This document shows positions 49,484 to 60,528 of a stretch of 64,000 nucleotides of DNA, piece after piece. Every line of letters begins with the position of its first letter. Within the stretch, counting starts at the first letter, position 1. Location: positions 6,450,001 to 6,514,000 of the forward strand of contig NC_092566.1 in the NCBI RefSeq assembly GCF_037975245.1, read 5' to 3'. Source of the stretch: Apostichopus japonicus (lineage: Eukaryota > Echinodermata > Holothuroidea > Aspidochirotida > Stichopodidae). The notes beneath the pieces are model-generated. The model searched no databases. It was not told where the DNA came from and saw nothing but the letters and a program-made list of their open reading frames with translations. Made by a program: the position numbers and the translations under genes.

Positions 49484-52080
49484 TTATATATATATATATA
49501 TATATATACATACATATATACATACATACATATATATATATTTATACTTTATGGGAAGCTATTAACAGTGACACATCTCAAACTACATTTAAGTAAAAAT
49601 CTAGATGTGAAATGATTCTAAGAAAAAAACTTGCATATTCCTTCAAACCTAAGAGGGAGACACAGTCTTGTCATCTCATGATATTGCATTAATTAATGTT
49701 GCATTACAACCTTGCTACTGTCAAGCTGGATAATGCGATAAATCTAGTCACCTGTCACAAATATAAATACTTGAGAGCAAGTCTGCTTGTGCTATTTTCT
49801 TATGGTGTGTTACATGGGGCACACATCTGATGTGCTAATTTCTAATCGTATGTTACATGGGTCTACACATCTGATGTGCTATTTTCTTGTGGTATGTTAC
49901 ATGGATTTATCTACACATCTGATGCGCTAATTTCTTATGGTATGTTACATGGGTCTACACATCTGATGCGCTAATTTCTTATGGTGTGTTACATGGGGCA
50001 CACATCTGATGTGCTAATTTCTAGTGGTATGTTACATGGATCTACACATCTGATGTGCTAATTTCTAATCGTATGTTACATGGGTCTACACATCTGATGT
50101 GCTATTTTCTTGTGGTATGTTACATGGATTTGTCTACACATCTGATGTGCTAATTTCTTATGGTATGTTACATGGGTCTACACATCTGATGCGCTAATTT
50201 CTTATAGTGTGTTACATGGGTCTACACATCTGATGTGCTAATTTCTAATCGTATGTTACATGGGTCTACACATCTGATGCGCTAATTTCTTATGGTATGT
50301 TACATGGATTTGTCTACACATCTGATACGCTAATTTCTTATGGTATGTTACATGGGTCTACACATCTGATGCGCTAATTTCTAGTGGTATGTTACATGGA
50401 TCTACACATCTGATGTGCTAATTTCTAATCGTATGTTACATGGGTCTACACATCTGATGCGCTAATTTCTTATGGTATGTTACATGGATTTGTCTACACA
50501 TCTGATACGCTAATTTCTTATGGTATGTTACATGGGTCTACACATCTGATGCGCTAATTTCTTATGGTGTGTTACATGGGTCTACACATCTGATGTGCTA
50601 ATTTCTAATCGTATGTTACATGGGTCTACACATCTGATGCGCTAATTTCTTATGGTATGTTACATGGATTTGTCTACACATCTGATACGCTAATTTCTTA
50701 TGGTATGTTACATGGGTCTACACATCTGATGTGCTATTTTCTTGTGGTATGTTACATGGATTTGTCTACACATCTGATGCGCTAATTTCTTATGGTATGT
50801 TACATGGGTCTACACATCTGATGCGCTAATTTCTTATGGTGTGTTACATGGGGCACACATCTGATGCGCTAATTTCTTATGGTATGTTACATGGGTCTAC
50901 ACATCTGATGTGCTAATTTCTTATGGTATGTTACATGGATGGGTCTACACATCTGATGTGCTATTTTATTATGGTATGTTACATGGGTCTACACATCGGA
51001 AGCGCTATTTGTTTATGGTATGTTACATGGATGGGTCTACACATCTGATGTGCTATTTTATTATGGTATGTTACATGGGTCTACACATCGGAAGCGCTAT
51101 TTGTTTATGGTGTGTTACATGGGTCTACACATCTGATGTGCTATTTTCTTATAGTATGTTACATGGATGGGTCTACACATCTGATGTGCTATTTTATTAT
51201 GGTATGTTACATGGGTCTACACATCGGAAGCGCTATTTGTTTATGGTATGTTACATTGGTCTACACATATGATGTGCTAATTTCTTATGGTTTGTTATAT
51301 GGATCTACACATCCGATGCGCTTTTTTCGTATGGTACATAAATACATTGGTCTACACATCTGATACGCTATTTTCTTATGGTACGTTATGTGGATCTACA
51401 CATCGGAAGCGCTATTTGTTTATGGTATGTTACATTGGTCTACACATCTGATGCGATATTTTCTTATGGTATGTTAATACATTGGTCTACACATCTAACT
51501 CGCTATTTGCTTATGATACGTTACATTGGTCTACACATCTGAAGCGCTATTTGTTTATGATACTTACATTGGTCTACACATCTGATGCTCTATTTTCTTA
51601 TGGTATGTTACGTGGGTCTACACATCTGACGCGCTATTTTCTTATGGTATGTTACATGGGACTACATCTGATGTGCTATTTTCTTATGGTACGTTACGTG
51701 GATCTACACATCGGAAGCGCTATTTGTTAATTGTATGTTACGTGGGTCTACACATCTGATGCTCTAATTTGGGTTGTGTGCATAAAACTGTTGTAAACTT
51801 TTAGTGCCGGTTGGAAAAATTGCAAATTTCTCATTGGTGTCGGTGGGTCAGACCCACTTTCTGAGGATCGACTGTATTCAAGATTGCCACAAAAGAAGAG
51901 TATTAAATTGCATTAATTGTGCACCATTAAGAGTAATTTTTGTACTTTTTTGTTGATGTTTTGCAGATTGTGGCCATCATCATCGAAGGCAGGCACGGCG
52001 GGCAAGGGAAGAGAAGACGCTATAACCAGAATGTGAGTGAAGCTATGCCAACTTTGAAGAGTGCCAAACTAGCAGTATAA
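29683..52080 (+). CDS. TGOLN2: TGOLN2 (TGN38/TGN46)/KCT2-family trans-Golgi membrane protein
   Basis: Coding exons: 29683-30205, 33402-33464, 33903-33965, 35036-35101, 36906-36995, 37541-37606, 42144-42224, 43517-43563, 44312-44336, 46309-46331, 47946-47984, 48261-48431 and 51967-52080. Together they give 1371 nt, 456 residues, with phase kept at every junction (phase 1 up to exon 7, then mostly 0). The product has a signal peptide (1-20), a luminal head with eight cysteines (42, 71, 87, 102, 129, 151, 155, 163), an acidic N/D/E/Q-rich stalk (about 175-390), a membrane span (about 396-414) and a 42-residue tail. The span and tail start, SSHFLAYSLTAIILVMVTYI, LYHNKQKIVAIIIEG, match TGN38/TGN46 and its relative KCT2 closely from memory. 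TGN38 cycles between the trans-Golgi network and the surface. The head domain is not one I recognise. Exon 7's acceptor is uncertain (42143 or a second CAG at 42157). The tail lacks a clear YxxΦ signal after Y438. Confidence 0.88.
30541..30640. repeat. Short tandem repeat, ~30-bp unit
   Basis: Three to four copies of 'tatcctacctatatggttaa' with variable spacers, in the first coding intron of the TGOLN2-like gene. Confidence 0.8.
31765..31965 (+). mobile_element. 5'-truncated non-LTR retrotransposon 3' end
   Basis: A frame from about 31780 reads NKLPSDIETSPNICCAFKRR, then LKTYLFSRAFSN and a stop at 31874-31876. LP-x-x-I...F-K-x-x-L-K-T-x-L-F is the usual carboxy end of reverse transcriptases of CR1/L2-like elements. 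It is followed by 'ttaggcgctatataag' and a TTGA simple tail (about 31940-31965). Only the extreme 3' end is present, as is usual for copies cut short during insertion. Confidence 0.7.
32685..34055. repeat. Tandem duplication containing stalk exons 2 and 3
   Basis: Copy A (about 32685-33559) and copy B (about 33560-34055) align through intron, exon and following intron. Shared landmarks are 'agtcatagccattgag', 'atagtggcagtaaaac', 'tgcatattcatatttaagtc', the 63-bp exon, and 'cgtaacctttgcatt'. Copy A has about 365 bp between 33010 and 33375 that copy B lacks. The exons (33402-33464 and 33903-33965) encode almost the same 21 residues, differing at the end (GNNEG versus EINEG). Confidence 0.9.
34120..34430. 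repeat. Two copies of a ~150-bp AGGTCA-containing unit
   Basis: 'gtaaacatgatatctcaagaaggg' through 'ggaggtcaaaggtcatttg' occurs twice (from about 34128 and 34269). Related, more diverged units ('gtaaactcgacacctcaagaag', 'ttaacgcgatatttcaagacg') continue at 35220-35880 in the next intron. Intronic, not coding. Confidence 0.75.
34703..34745 (+). other. G-rich tract with quadruplex-forming pattern
   Basis: Five or more runs of four to five G separated by one to three bases ('ggggtggggaagggggtggg' and continuing) on the transcribed sense strand of an intron of the TGOLN2-like gene. Confidence 0.7.
36318..36705 (+). mobile_element. tRNA-derived SINE with conserved central domain
   Basis: The head (36318-36390) carries box A 'ggtcaagtggttaaggcag' and box B 'ggttcgagccc' at tRNA spacing. 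Next comes the block 'ccttgggcaaggcgctttat' then 'cacccaggtgtataaatggg' (about 36408-36466), which I know as a recurrent body block of invertebrate SINEs, then a body with 'cccccgggggacacgtgg'. The end is a simple 'accttcaactttaactttac' tail. Four minus-strand open frames across it are shadows. It lies in the intron before coding exon 5. Confidence 0.8.
39678..42143. repeat. ~70-bp intronic minisatellite, about 35 copies, ending at a splice acceptor
   Basis: Each unit reads roughly 'gcacctgctacatattaaca', 'tgactgtgtatcatttgg', 'atgtacagtaagtgacc', 'tttgtagcttattctt'. Subtypes (ctgtaca versus atgtaca, cctttg versus caattg) form higher-order blocks, with diverged units at the 3' end. The last unit's 'gatgtacag' is the acceptor I use for coding exon 7 at 42144. 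Most units carry GTAAGT just after the same word. Confidence 0.95.
45903..46212. repeat. ~20-bp minisatellite, about 16 copies
   Basis: Units of 'tgtgagtgcatgcattatg' with g/t variants, in the intron upstream of the 23-bp coding exon 10. Confidence 0.95.
47092..47945. repeat. ~59-bp intronic minisatellite whose units end in TTTCAG, about 14 copies
   Basis: Each unit reads 'gatgtcgttcgagtatgttc', 'ctagtcataatgtcattg', 'tctttacctattgtttcag'. The final unit supplies the polypyrimidine tract and AG of coding exon 11 (47946), so the array is a tandem multiplication of that exon's 3' splice site region. The open frames of 60-122 codons through it are by-products of the repeat. Confidence 0.95.
49030..49100 (+). 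mobile_element. 5'-truncated copy of the TA-tailed SINE
   Basis: Matches the 3' part of the SINE at 49334: 'tggaggctggaggtttt', 'tcactgttctgg', 'tttttcaactcattacgattt', ending in a short TA tract. The tRNA-like head is absent. Confidence 0.65.
49334..49545 (+). mobile_element. tRNA-derived SINE with TA microsatellite tail
   Basis: Positions 49334-49404 fold like a tRNA: acceptor GCGTCCA/TGGAGGC with one mismatch, box A TAGCCTAGTGG, a perfect five-pair anticodon stem (TCCGC/GCGGG) with loop GTAGAGT, and box B GGTTCGAATCC. The AGA anticodon would imply serine, but the long variable arm of serine tRNAs is missing. A short body matching the truncated copy at 49030 follows, then a TA repeat (about 49452-49545). 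This is a SINE and not a tRNA gene. Confidence 0.75.
49800..51765. repeat. ~47-bp intronic minisatellite, about 40 copies
   Basis: Units of 'tctacacatctgatgtgcta', 'atttcttatggtatgttac', 'atggg', with subtypes (gggcacac, gatttgtctacac, gatgggtctac) that recur in blocks of three to four units, showing higher-order amplification. Units after 51300 are more diverged. It occupies most of the last intron of the TGOLN2-like gene; the last exon starts 200 bp further on. Confidence 0.95.
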
Positions 52081-54860
52081 TGAATAAGGCAAGACTTGTT
52101 TTAAATGAAGCAAAAGAAATTCCTTAGACCACAAAGGAAAGTTTGAGCTAAATGAGTTGTTTTGGTCTCACTAAATCGGCAGATAAGGGGTTGTGGTGTG
52201 GGCCTTACAAAACACAGAACCATCCTGTGATTATGAACTTGAAAAAAAAAGTGTTAGTTTTATTATTATTTGTTTCCCAGAAGGTTCATGCAGGGTACAT
52301 CTTTTTGAGCGTTTCAAAACCACTGTTTTGGAAACTTCTAATTATGCTTCCTTTGTTGTTTCAAATTTATTCTGCTTGTTTCATGTTAGCTAATATTTTG
52401 TGTAAATTTGGTGTAGTACAGATGCAAAAGTATGCTCTCTTTAGGCTCTAAAGTCCACCTGTTAGTACGAGCCCTTGTGCATTACCCCATCCCTCCTTGC
52501 CCCTTCCTCACACCCCCTCCCTTTTTGTAAATGAAATGTTTTGCAAAATTTCCAGTATTCAGTTTGCAAGAGGATATTGAAATGAGAATTGTTACAAAAA
52601 GAAAGTCCTGAACAGTTAACAGATTACTCCTTTGGCCCCAAACTTTACATCAAAATATGAATGCATCACATTTATTGGAATATAATTTTTCTTCACATCC
52701 CCTCCCCCCCTTGGGGTCAAATTGGAACCTGTTCAAAACATCAGGAGAGAAAAATCAAACGATACAAAAGATATCAAAACCCAGTAGATGAGCTAAGTTT
52801 GTTTTCAGACTCATCAAAGTCGCCTCCCAGTTCTACTTTAGCCTGTTTTTCTAGACTGTGATGGAGCATAATGATAATCGATCAACTTTTTATTTCTATA
52901 GAGAGCTATGTAGGGTACAGGCTCATATAACATACAACCTCATAGTAGGGTAAACATCAGGGGTGTGGCTCAAGGAGGGAGGGAAGGGGAGTGGAGGATA
53001 GGGAAGGGGGGGAGGAGAGGGATGGAGGCTGTTCAACCACACAAGCCTGGTATGTAATGCAGAGTCTGCTCTTTATCTGCTGTACTGGCTTATAAATACC
53101 AATGAAACAACCAGATCAAATGGATATTTATAGCTCATTATCCAAACAGAGCTATAATATAATAGCCTTTTGAGATACATTTTCTCAAAATCTAAACTCT
53201 CAATTTGTTATTTCAATATCCGGAGTGAACCTGTTTGCAACCGGGTTGTGGGTTTTCCTTTGGGGCTTTTTCAAATGAAATGTTGAAGGAATGTTGACGT
53301 CCCTCGTACAATGTGAAAATCGCTAAAACTTGTGGTTATCTTGTAACATTAGGTTTCACTGCATGCCTTATCGATATACCAGCTGTACTGGTATGTTTTC
53401 ATGTGCAGTCCACAGATCTTGCAAAACTAACAAACTTGTTAAAATGCCAACATGAGTGAAATGCTCTCCATGTGGTTAATCAATTCAGTCTGTCATCATT
53501 ACCATTTTATGTTAAAACTTTGCTCTTTTGCATTGAAATTTTTTGCCAACTCACCTTCGCATATTAATTTTGTTCATAATTTTGCGGTCTCTTCATTTTA
53601 TGGCCTACATCCTTTGTTAATGTTAATCCATCATATAGAAAGGAGTCAAAGTCCAGGTCTCCCCCACCCCCCCTCCCCCTAACTTGGTTCATAATTTGGC
53701 AGTCTCTTCATTTTATTCACTACATCCTTTGTTAAGGTTAATCCATCAAATAGAAATTAGTTAGCAGTCCCCCCACCCCAACCCTAACCACTTTGCACTT
53801 TCTAGCAATCGCACCATCTTTCTCGCTGTTTATCATTTTTTTTTTTTTTCTAATCAATATTTATTGAGATATCTGCCACGCCATTTCATAAACCCTGATG
53901 AGTTTCTGTCTGCCATCCTACCTGTGTCATTAAAATCAGAGCAACCTTTTTTAATCCACCTCGTTCTGCATTCTAGTCAGCTATCATCGACCTTTCATTC
54001 TCCACTTGTTTCGTCTTTTCACTTTAATTTATTTCTTAACCCTCAGGTCTGAACTAATCAACCTGTCTACGGGGGCCCCTAGTGACAGGGGATTGTCATG
54101 GTAACTGCTGCTTTCACAGTAAACCAAACAGTAATCTTCCCGAAAAGTGAAAGTAACCGTGTATAACTTTGTTTTGGACCAGCAGGGTGGTAGTGTAGAG
54201 CAATTGGGGTTATAATAAGAATGATTTTATTTTGTTTATCATGAAATATTATAAACATGAGAAACATCTAGAATGTGACGTGGCTGCTTATGGCCTTCTA
54301 CAGCTCATATCACTTATCTTATGGGGGGGGGGGACAAAAAAAAAGGGACAAAAACAAGGATTTATGAACAATTTTTTGTCTGGGAGTGAATGGAAACTTT
54401 CATTTCTTTTTTATCTCCATCTATCATCTCAAAGAAAAAACTTTAACGTCTGACAGTTCGGGCAATTTGAAGTTGATATTTGATGTATAACTATTTTTAT
54501 ATTAATTCTAATTAAAATGTGGGGTTTAGGAATTTTTTAGTCACTGTATGAAAGGCGGTTTATAACTGCAGGCTTCTGAAAAAGAGTGTTTTTGAAGCTC
54601 ATAGTGAGGGGGTAACAGAAATTTAAGAATTTAGGTCATTTGTCAAAAGTTTGTGGGACACTTGTGGTTTTCATAAAAGGTTCAAGATAGTAAAACGTCC
54701 GAAGCGATCCCAGCTGCCTTAGGTCAAATCAGACTTATAATGATGGAAGAATTATAGTATTTCACAACCAAAGTCAAGTTTTGAAGTTAGGATAAGAATA
54801 ACAAAAACTGCAGTTGTTCATTTTGTAAAGTGTTAATAAAAAAGCATTGCATTTTGTTAT
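52081..54860 (+). other. Probable 3' UTR of the TGOLN2-like gene
   Basis: AT-rich sequence directly after the TAA at 52078-52080. The first AATAAA that I notice downstream is at 54835-54840, so the UTR may be about 2.8 kb, or end earlier at a variant signal such as ATTAAA near 53929. The 60-99-codon frames here show no recognisable domain. One (52751-52861) is discussed as a possible alternative end. Confidence 0.35.
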
Positions 54861-57800
54861 TTGTCAGGTTGGCATGCAAGCTGTAAAATAGAGACCAGAT
54901 GGTCATGAGATTCTGATAGATATGATTAAACCATCTCATTTTGTCTTGGAACGCTGGGTGACATCTGTCTAGGACACAAAATTTTTACATGCACCATACA
55001 GCGACAGACTGCACTGTATTGGGTAGACACAGATAATAATAATAATAATTATATTATAATATAAGACTGTAAAGCGCTTTTATCCAGTTAAAAAAACTGC
55101 TCAGAAGCGCTGCAGGAGCAATGTACCCAAAATGGACCCAACAGTTATTGAACAAATGGATATGCATTCATGAAATGATAACATCTTGAGTTCTTTCTGG
55201 AAAGTTGACACATGCTGGATTGTTTTCAGATGTAAGAGGAGGGGAGATACAATAATAGGAACCACTGTTTGTATACAGCATACAGACAGAGATTCGTAAC
55301 CCTTTTAATCATGCTGTATTTTGCTTAGGGGGCGGGCAACGTTCTGAACACGATGCGGGCTATTTACGCATGATCGGTTACTTCTTTTCTATCTACGCAT
55401 GATCTATCTGCGCAAGATATCTCTGTGGCTACAGCAATGTGGTCGTTCCTCAATGCTAGTGAGTCACCACGAACCGTTAAACTCAGTTTCATATCAGTTA
55501 GTCACACAAAGGGGAATGTGCTATTTTATTTTGTCAACTAATGATGTAGATGAATTGTTCTGATACCACAATGATGTTTAGAGATGGCTTGTTTTCCCGT
55601 CAATTAATCATATCGTATGAGTCTGTCAAGTGCGACCATTTTTAATTCTATGCCTCATTTCACAGTTCCTCCCTGCGATGTGGTTGAACTGTTTAGATGA
55701 CACGTTGGTCTTCTTAGACAAATGTCTTTCCTTCATTAGCCGTTGGTTTAGCTAATTGCCTGAATCAGAAACTGCTTTCTGATTCAACAACTGCAATAGA
55801 ACATATTTATATAGCTTCAGTTAAAGTTAGTGTCCTGATGTTCTCAGTAACTGCTGATTTTTGTGGCAAAGGGATTAAATCATTAAACGCATGTTGATTT
55901 AACGCAGCGACGTTTTTGTTGTTTGAAAGGAAATAGCCGAGACATTTTTGTTTGCTTGCTTTTCATAATTTTGCAAGAACGTTGCAATTTTGAACTGAGG
56001 TGATGACATAACTGAGCAGGACACTCCATGGTCATCAGTGAATATTATTAGCATCGAATGAATGTCCCATGTTGAAAAGGTTTATAAATGATTGAAAATA
56101 TGAGATATGTAAGGGTTAGGAGACTTGGTAGAGTCAATGATACTGATTTCAGAGGAAATGGTATTACAGGGACTTAAATGACAGGTATCTCTTAAAATTG
56201 ATTTCCTACTCTTGTTTTGATCTGCAAGTCTCGTTTTGTGTTATGTGTGGTAGAGATTTGTAGAGACATAAAACAAACTAATAATTTGTATTAAAATGAT
56301 GATATGTAGCATATGCTATCATAGCAACCAGCCTCAAACGACATATTGATTTACTTTACATAGAAGCTTTTTTCATTTAACCGAAAAACAAATTCCCCAA
56401 AACTGTGTTCCAGACCTTGCGAAATTACAAAAGTGCTCAAGGACACAAAACTGAGAGACTCGAGTACAAATCCTGTGGACTAGACGTGCGCAATTTTGAT
56501 TAAAACTACAGCGCACTGGCAAAGTTTGTCAATAATTGAAACCACTGACAGAATTCATTAACTCCTCGATCTTTAATTACCTCTGACAGTCTTTGCATGA
56601 AACTCACATTGGTGTAAGATTTTATCTGTATTCATTACTTCATATGGTCTGCTTTATTTGTACCTAGGAAGAAAAAAAAGTGGAAACAGTTGCCAAACAG
56701 TTTTAAGTTTCAGTACTTATTAAAAAGATGCTTGTGTCCTATGTTAGACATTAAAAAGAAAAGACCTTTTGAAGAGACTGAAAAAAAAAAAAAATTATAA
56801 TAACAAATTTAACTCACTTTTTCTTTGTAAATAGTTTTAGTTTTAGGCTATTGAAATTTCAGTTGGGTATTACAATGGTTACAAAATGGAGATTGCAAGC
56901 TCAATTTTCTCCTATCTCTCCTTCAACTTTGCCCTTTGTCAGCTATTCATTACTAGAGAGATTTCTTATAGGAATAACACAATATTTTTTTCATGTCTTG
57001 TATAATTCTATGCAGCATGATTTTCTTTCGACTCTCTCGTAAGTCGAGAAAAAAGAGAGGGTGTGTCATGGTCCTTGCAGCTGCTTTTTTTTCTTTTTTG
57101 GTTGAAATTAATCAATTTTACTTTCATGGGCTTCATTTTGGCTTAATTTCAAGTATATGAAGTCAGAAAGTCAAAAATAAATTTGGGGGATTTTCCAGTT
57201 GCATTTTGTAAATTGATTCTCATGTCAACAGTATCTTGGGGTGGTGAAATGTTGTGCTTGATTTAACCTTCATTTTGTGTAAACATGTTGGAGGGATAAC
57301 TTCCTTAGATCAATCTAACGATTAAATTTTGTCTGATATTTGTTTGATGTGTGGAGAGCGGAGAGGACTTGTGTGGTCATGTATTACTACATTTTTATTA
57401 TTATATTAAATGTATTTTCTAACATTAACATTGTTCATTATGTGTTTTCTCTCAAACATGTAACAGTAGTGGGTTTTGGAAGCTTTTCTTAGAAATTGCC
57501 TGATTTGGGAGCAGGCTTCTCACATAATGTATGTAAACCTTTCTGAGCATAAAAATTTATTTGTGGTAAAGTTTTGATAGATTAATGATAGTTACCTTTG
57601 TACTTGAGAAGAAATACTTAAAATGATGAAGTTCCTGTAATTGGGTTAATTAGGGATGAATTTTCATAAGACAAGGTGGATGGGTTTTTTGCTAATAATG
57701 TCTTTAATTGTACTTAAAGTAGCTCTGTCACAAATTGAGGCAAGTTGTGATCATACTTTGTAACAACATCAATTGTCAATTGAAAATATGATATAATCAC

Positions 57801-60206
57801 AAAAAAAAAACATTCATGTATGGAAAAAATGTTTAATTTTGAGAAAAAATATGTTGAAAACAATAGCAAGGGAACAAATCAGTCATCCGCAGAGGTTAGA
57901 CAATATATGTAGGAATTCATTTTGTTCATTAAAGGATCACTTTAATTGAAATTATTATTACTTAATATTCATTTTCAAAGATTAAGAGATTAACGTCGCT
58001 TCGTATCGGGATCCCTCTCTGTATAAAACCCTTGTTGGAGATGAGGATGCAAAGCTAAGTGGGTTAACCTGGTCAAATCACATTTATACCGATATGTATA
58101 AAACAAAACACATTTTACGCCCGGCCGCTCCCTGGATCTGGTTTTGATAACAAAGTGTGTGTCAAAGTTAAAGACTTTGTTCATTACTTCAAGACCAAAA
58201 AGTGCAATATATATATGAAGAAGGTAGAGCCTGAAAGGATGGGGGAAGGGGCTCAGGGCTAGGGTAAGTGTAGGTGGGAGTCATGGTGGTGAAAAGTGGA
58301 TGGGGGGGGGGGCTTGCATGGAAAGGGAATATATGCTGTATGTGGTGTTGAAAATTTGAAAAGAAATCCATCGGTTTATCATCTTCTTGTGAAACTAAGA
58401 AAACTTGGGGTCTGTTTATGTCTGTCATGCATAATATATGTAGTAGAACTAAGGTTGTAGATGGAAGTGACTTTGAAAAAAACTGAAGATTGAAATGCTA
58501 TTTGTTGGCCAACTTAATACAGTGGATGTAGAACTTATGCTGTGCTATTTCCTGGTAGCAATAGCACAACCTTACACATTCAGCTTAGGTTACAAACTAT
58601 GGGGTTGCACCACTTATTTGCAACTAATCGCCCCCCTGTTGCTTTTTACTATTTTTACAAATTGATGACAAATTTGCTGATTGTACTCAAAAGGTTGTAA
58701 AACTTGACATTTCAAAATGAAAGTTTGCACCTACTATACATTTTTTCTTTCCTATTATTTCCCACTATTTTGCTGTTTTTTTTTTTTTTAACAAATTATA
58801 AACTGTAAGGAAAGCAGTGTAAGGGGAAGGGAAGAAATAGTAAGCTTAATATAATTAGAGCAGGTAACAGGGTTAAACTAACAATTTTAAACCATACGAG
58901 GAATAGCATTGGTTTATGTCAAATAGCTAAAATTAGACAAGCATTGGAAAGGCTAAGTTTAGACTTATTACATAATGTCTGAAATATTAACTGGAACTAA
59001 CACGGCTAAAATTTGCAAGATGCTTCTTTCCTGAATATCAAAAGTTTCATGTAATTCCCAGATATTTGAAGGTTACAATTTGACAAAATTTGTCCATTGG
59101 AGCTGTAATAAATGAAGGGTGACAGTAACCATGGTGAAAATATGGGTTGAACATAAGTGACCAGAGATAGTAACCATATTTGATATTTCTAACATTGGGT
59201 GAATTGGCTAGATTGGCATTGCCAGTATTTATGGTTTCTTTGTACTTAAAACAGTTGCATCATAAGCTTTTGTGTGCAGGTACATACAGAAGCTGACAAA
59301 ATAATAAAAATATTGTATATGATTCCCCTCCCACCCCCCCCCCCACCCCACCCCACCCCAAATAGCTTCTGGTGAATTGATCTCAGTGACCATATTTAAT
59401 ATTTTAGCATAATTAGGGCAGTGACTTATTGCTTCAAACTACTTAGCAATGCAGGTATTCAGTGTTGTACACTTGTTCATTTCCAACCCTTTCCCCTGCC
59501 CCCCCCCCCTTCCCCATGTCCCTTCACTTTGAATTGGTTCAAACTGAGGGAAAATCCACTGCTAAACTCCTGTCATTGGTGTTAATAAGTTTGGATGCAA
59601 TGAAGAGGTATGGGAACCATGTTACTTGCTCTTAAAAAAACAAATCAAATGTTTTCTGTGTAAAATTTCATTAAACAATGAATGGCTTTTTACTTTCATA
59701 TTTGTACGCTTATAAAGAAGATATTTTGTACTTTGTTTTTCATTATTTGGTGAAAGGTGGATAATCTTTACACAGAGAAATGAAAAATATACGATTGAAA
59801 AGGAAGTATGAAATACTGTCTGACTGTCATTCCTTGTCCGTTCACATTTAAATCTATAAATTGTGAAATTAATTAAGACGGAATTGTTTGTGTTGTTGAG
59901 TATGTAGGTATTTTAGGCCTACCATTTGCAGACCCTTTTGTTGTCGTTTTATTAAAAATTTACACACATTTCATTTTCAAACACTTTGCACTCATTTATT
60001 TTTCAACTATTGCTATTGCAACCACTGCTGCACTTCTTTGTTTTTTCACTAAACTTTGAAATTTATCAACTTTTTCCCCCTCCCATCTTGCCTTGCCATT
60101 TTGCATATCAAGTTTAAAATAAAAAAACTTTCAGTAATTTTCATTATAACATTTTATTCACTTCATTCATTATTAATAAAATAAAATTTGACACTCAAAG
60201 ATCTGC
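54861..60206. other. Gene-poor stretch, nothing firm
   Basis: No splice-consistent exons were recognised on either strand. An AAT run with 'aagcgcttttatccag' near 55027-55100 may be the reversed 3' tail of a non-LTR element. A CpG-richer patch at 55320-55460 is noted. C-rich runs occur near 59330-59360 and 59495-59510. Confidence 0.35.
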
Positions 60207-60528
60207 TTAAACTGGCTCCAATTATAGCACGCTATAGCTAGGAAAGTTTTGTGATTACGTAATCGACTTGCCACGGTCGTAAATCGACCTCAAACTCTAC
60301 AATTAGCCTGCGTAGCTTATTAACACCATTAGGCTCTCTGTGTAAACACTGTGTGGAAATATGTTCATGTCTACAGTGTAGTTAATCATACAGCATTCAC
60401 ACAAAGAAAAAAAATGTGGCAGGCGTTGCAGACTAATTGGTAAAACAGAGGTCATTTTACGACCAAGGCAGGTCGATTTCATAATCACGAGAAACTTTTC
60501 CATGATAGCGTGCTATAGCGACCTTTAA
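60207..60528. mobile_element. TTAA-flanked MITE with ~70-bp inverted ends
   Basis: TTAA at 60207 and 60525. The arms share 'atagcacgctat', 'gtgattacgtaatcgactt' (against gtgattatgaaatcgacct) and 'ggtcgtaaa..gacctc' in inverted orientation, so the element folds on itself. About 320 bp, no coding frame. Unrelated in sequence to MITE family B. Confidence 0.75.

Noticed and set aside
50910-51730. Several 80-120-codon frames with repeated peptides
   Set aside because: They are translations of the 47-bp minisatellite in the last TGOLN2 intron.
55320-55560. CpG-richer patch with a short frame and a CTA|GTGAGT donor, possibly a first exon
   Set aside because: No following exon or promoter element could be identified, so it remains unsupported.
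58189-58428. 79-codon minus-strand frame starting MTDINRPQVFLVSQEDDK
   Set aside because: The second half is proline-rich translation of a low-complexity tract, and no splice-consistent neighbours or known domain were found.
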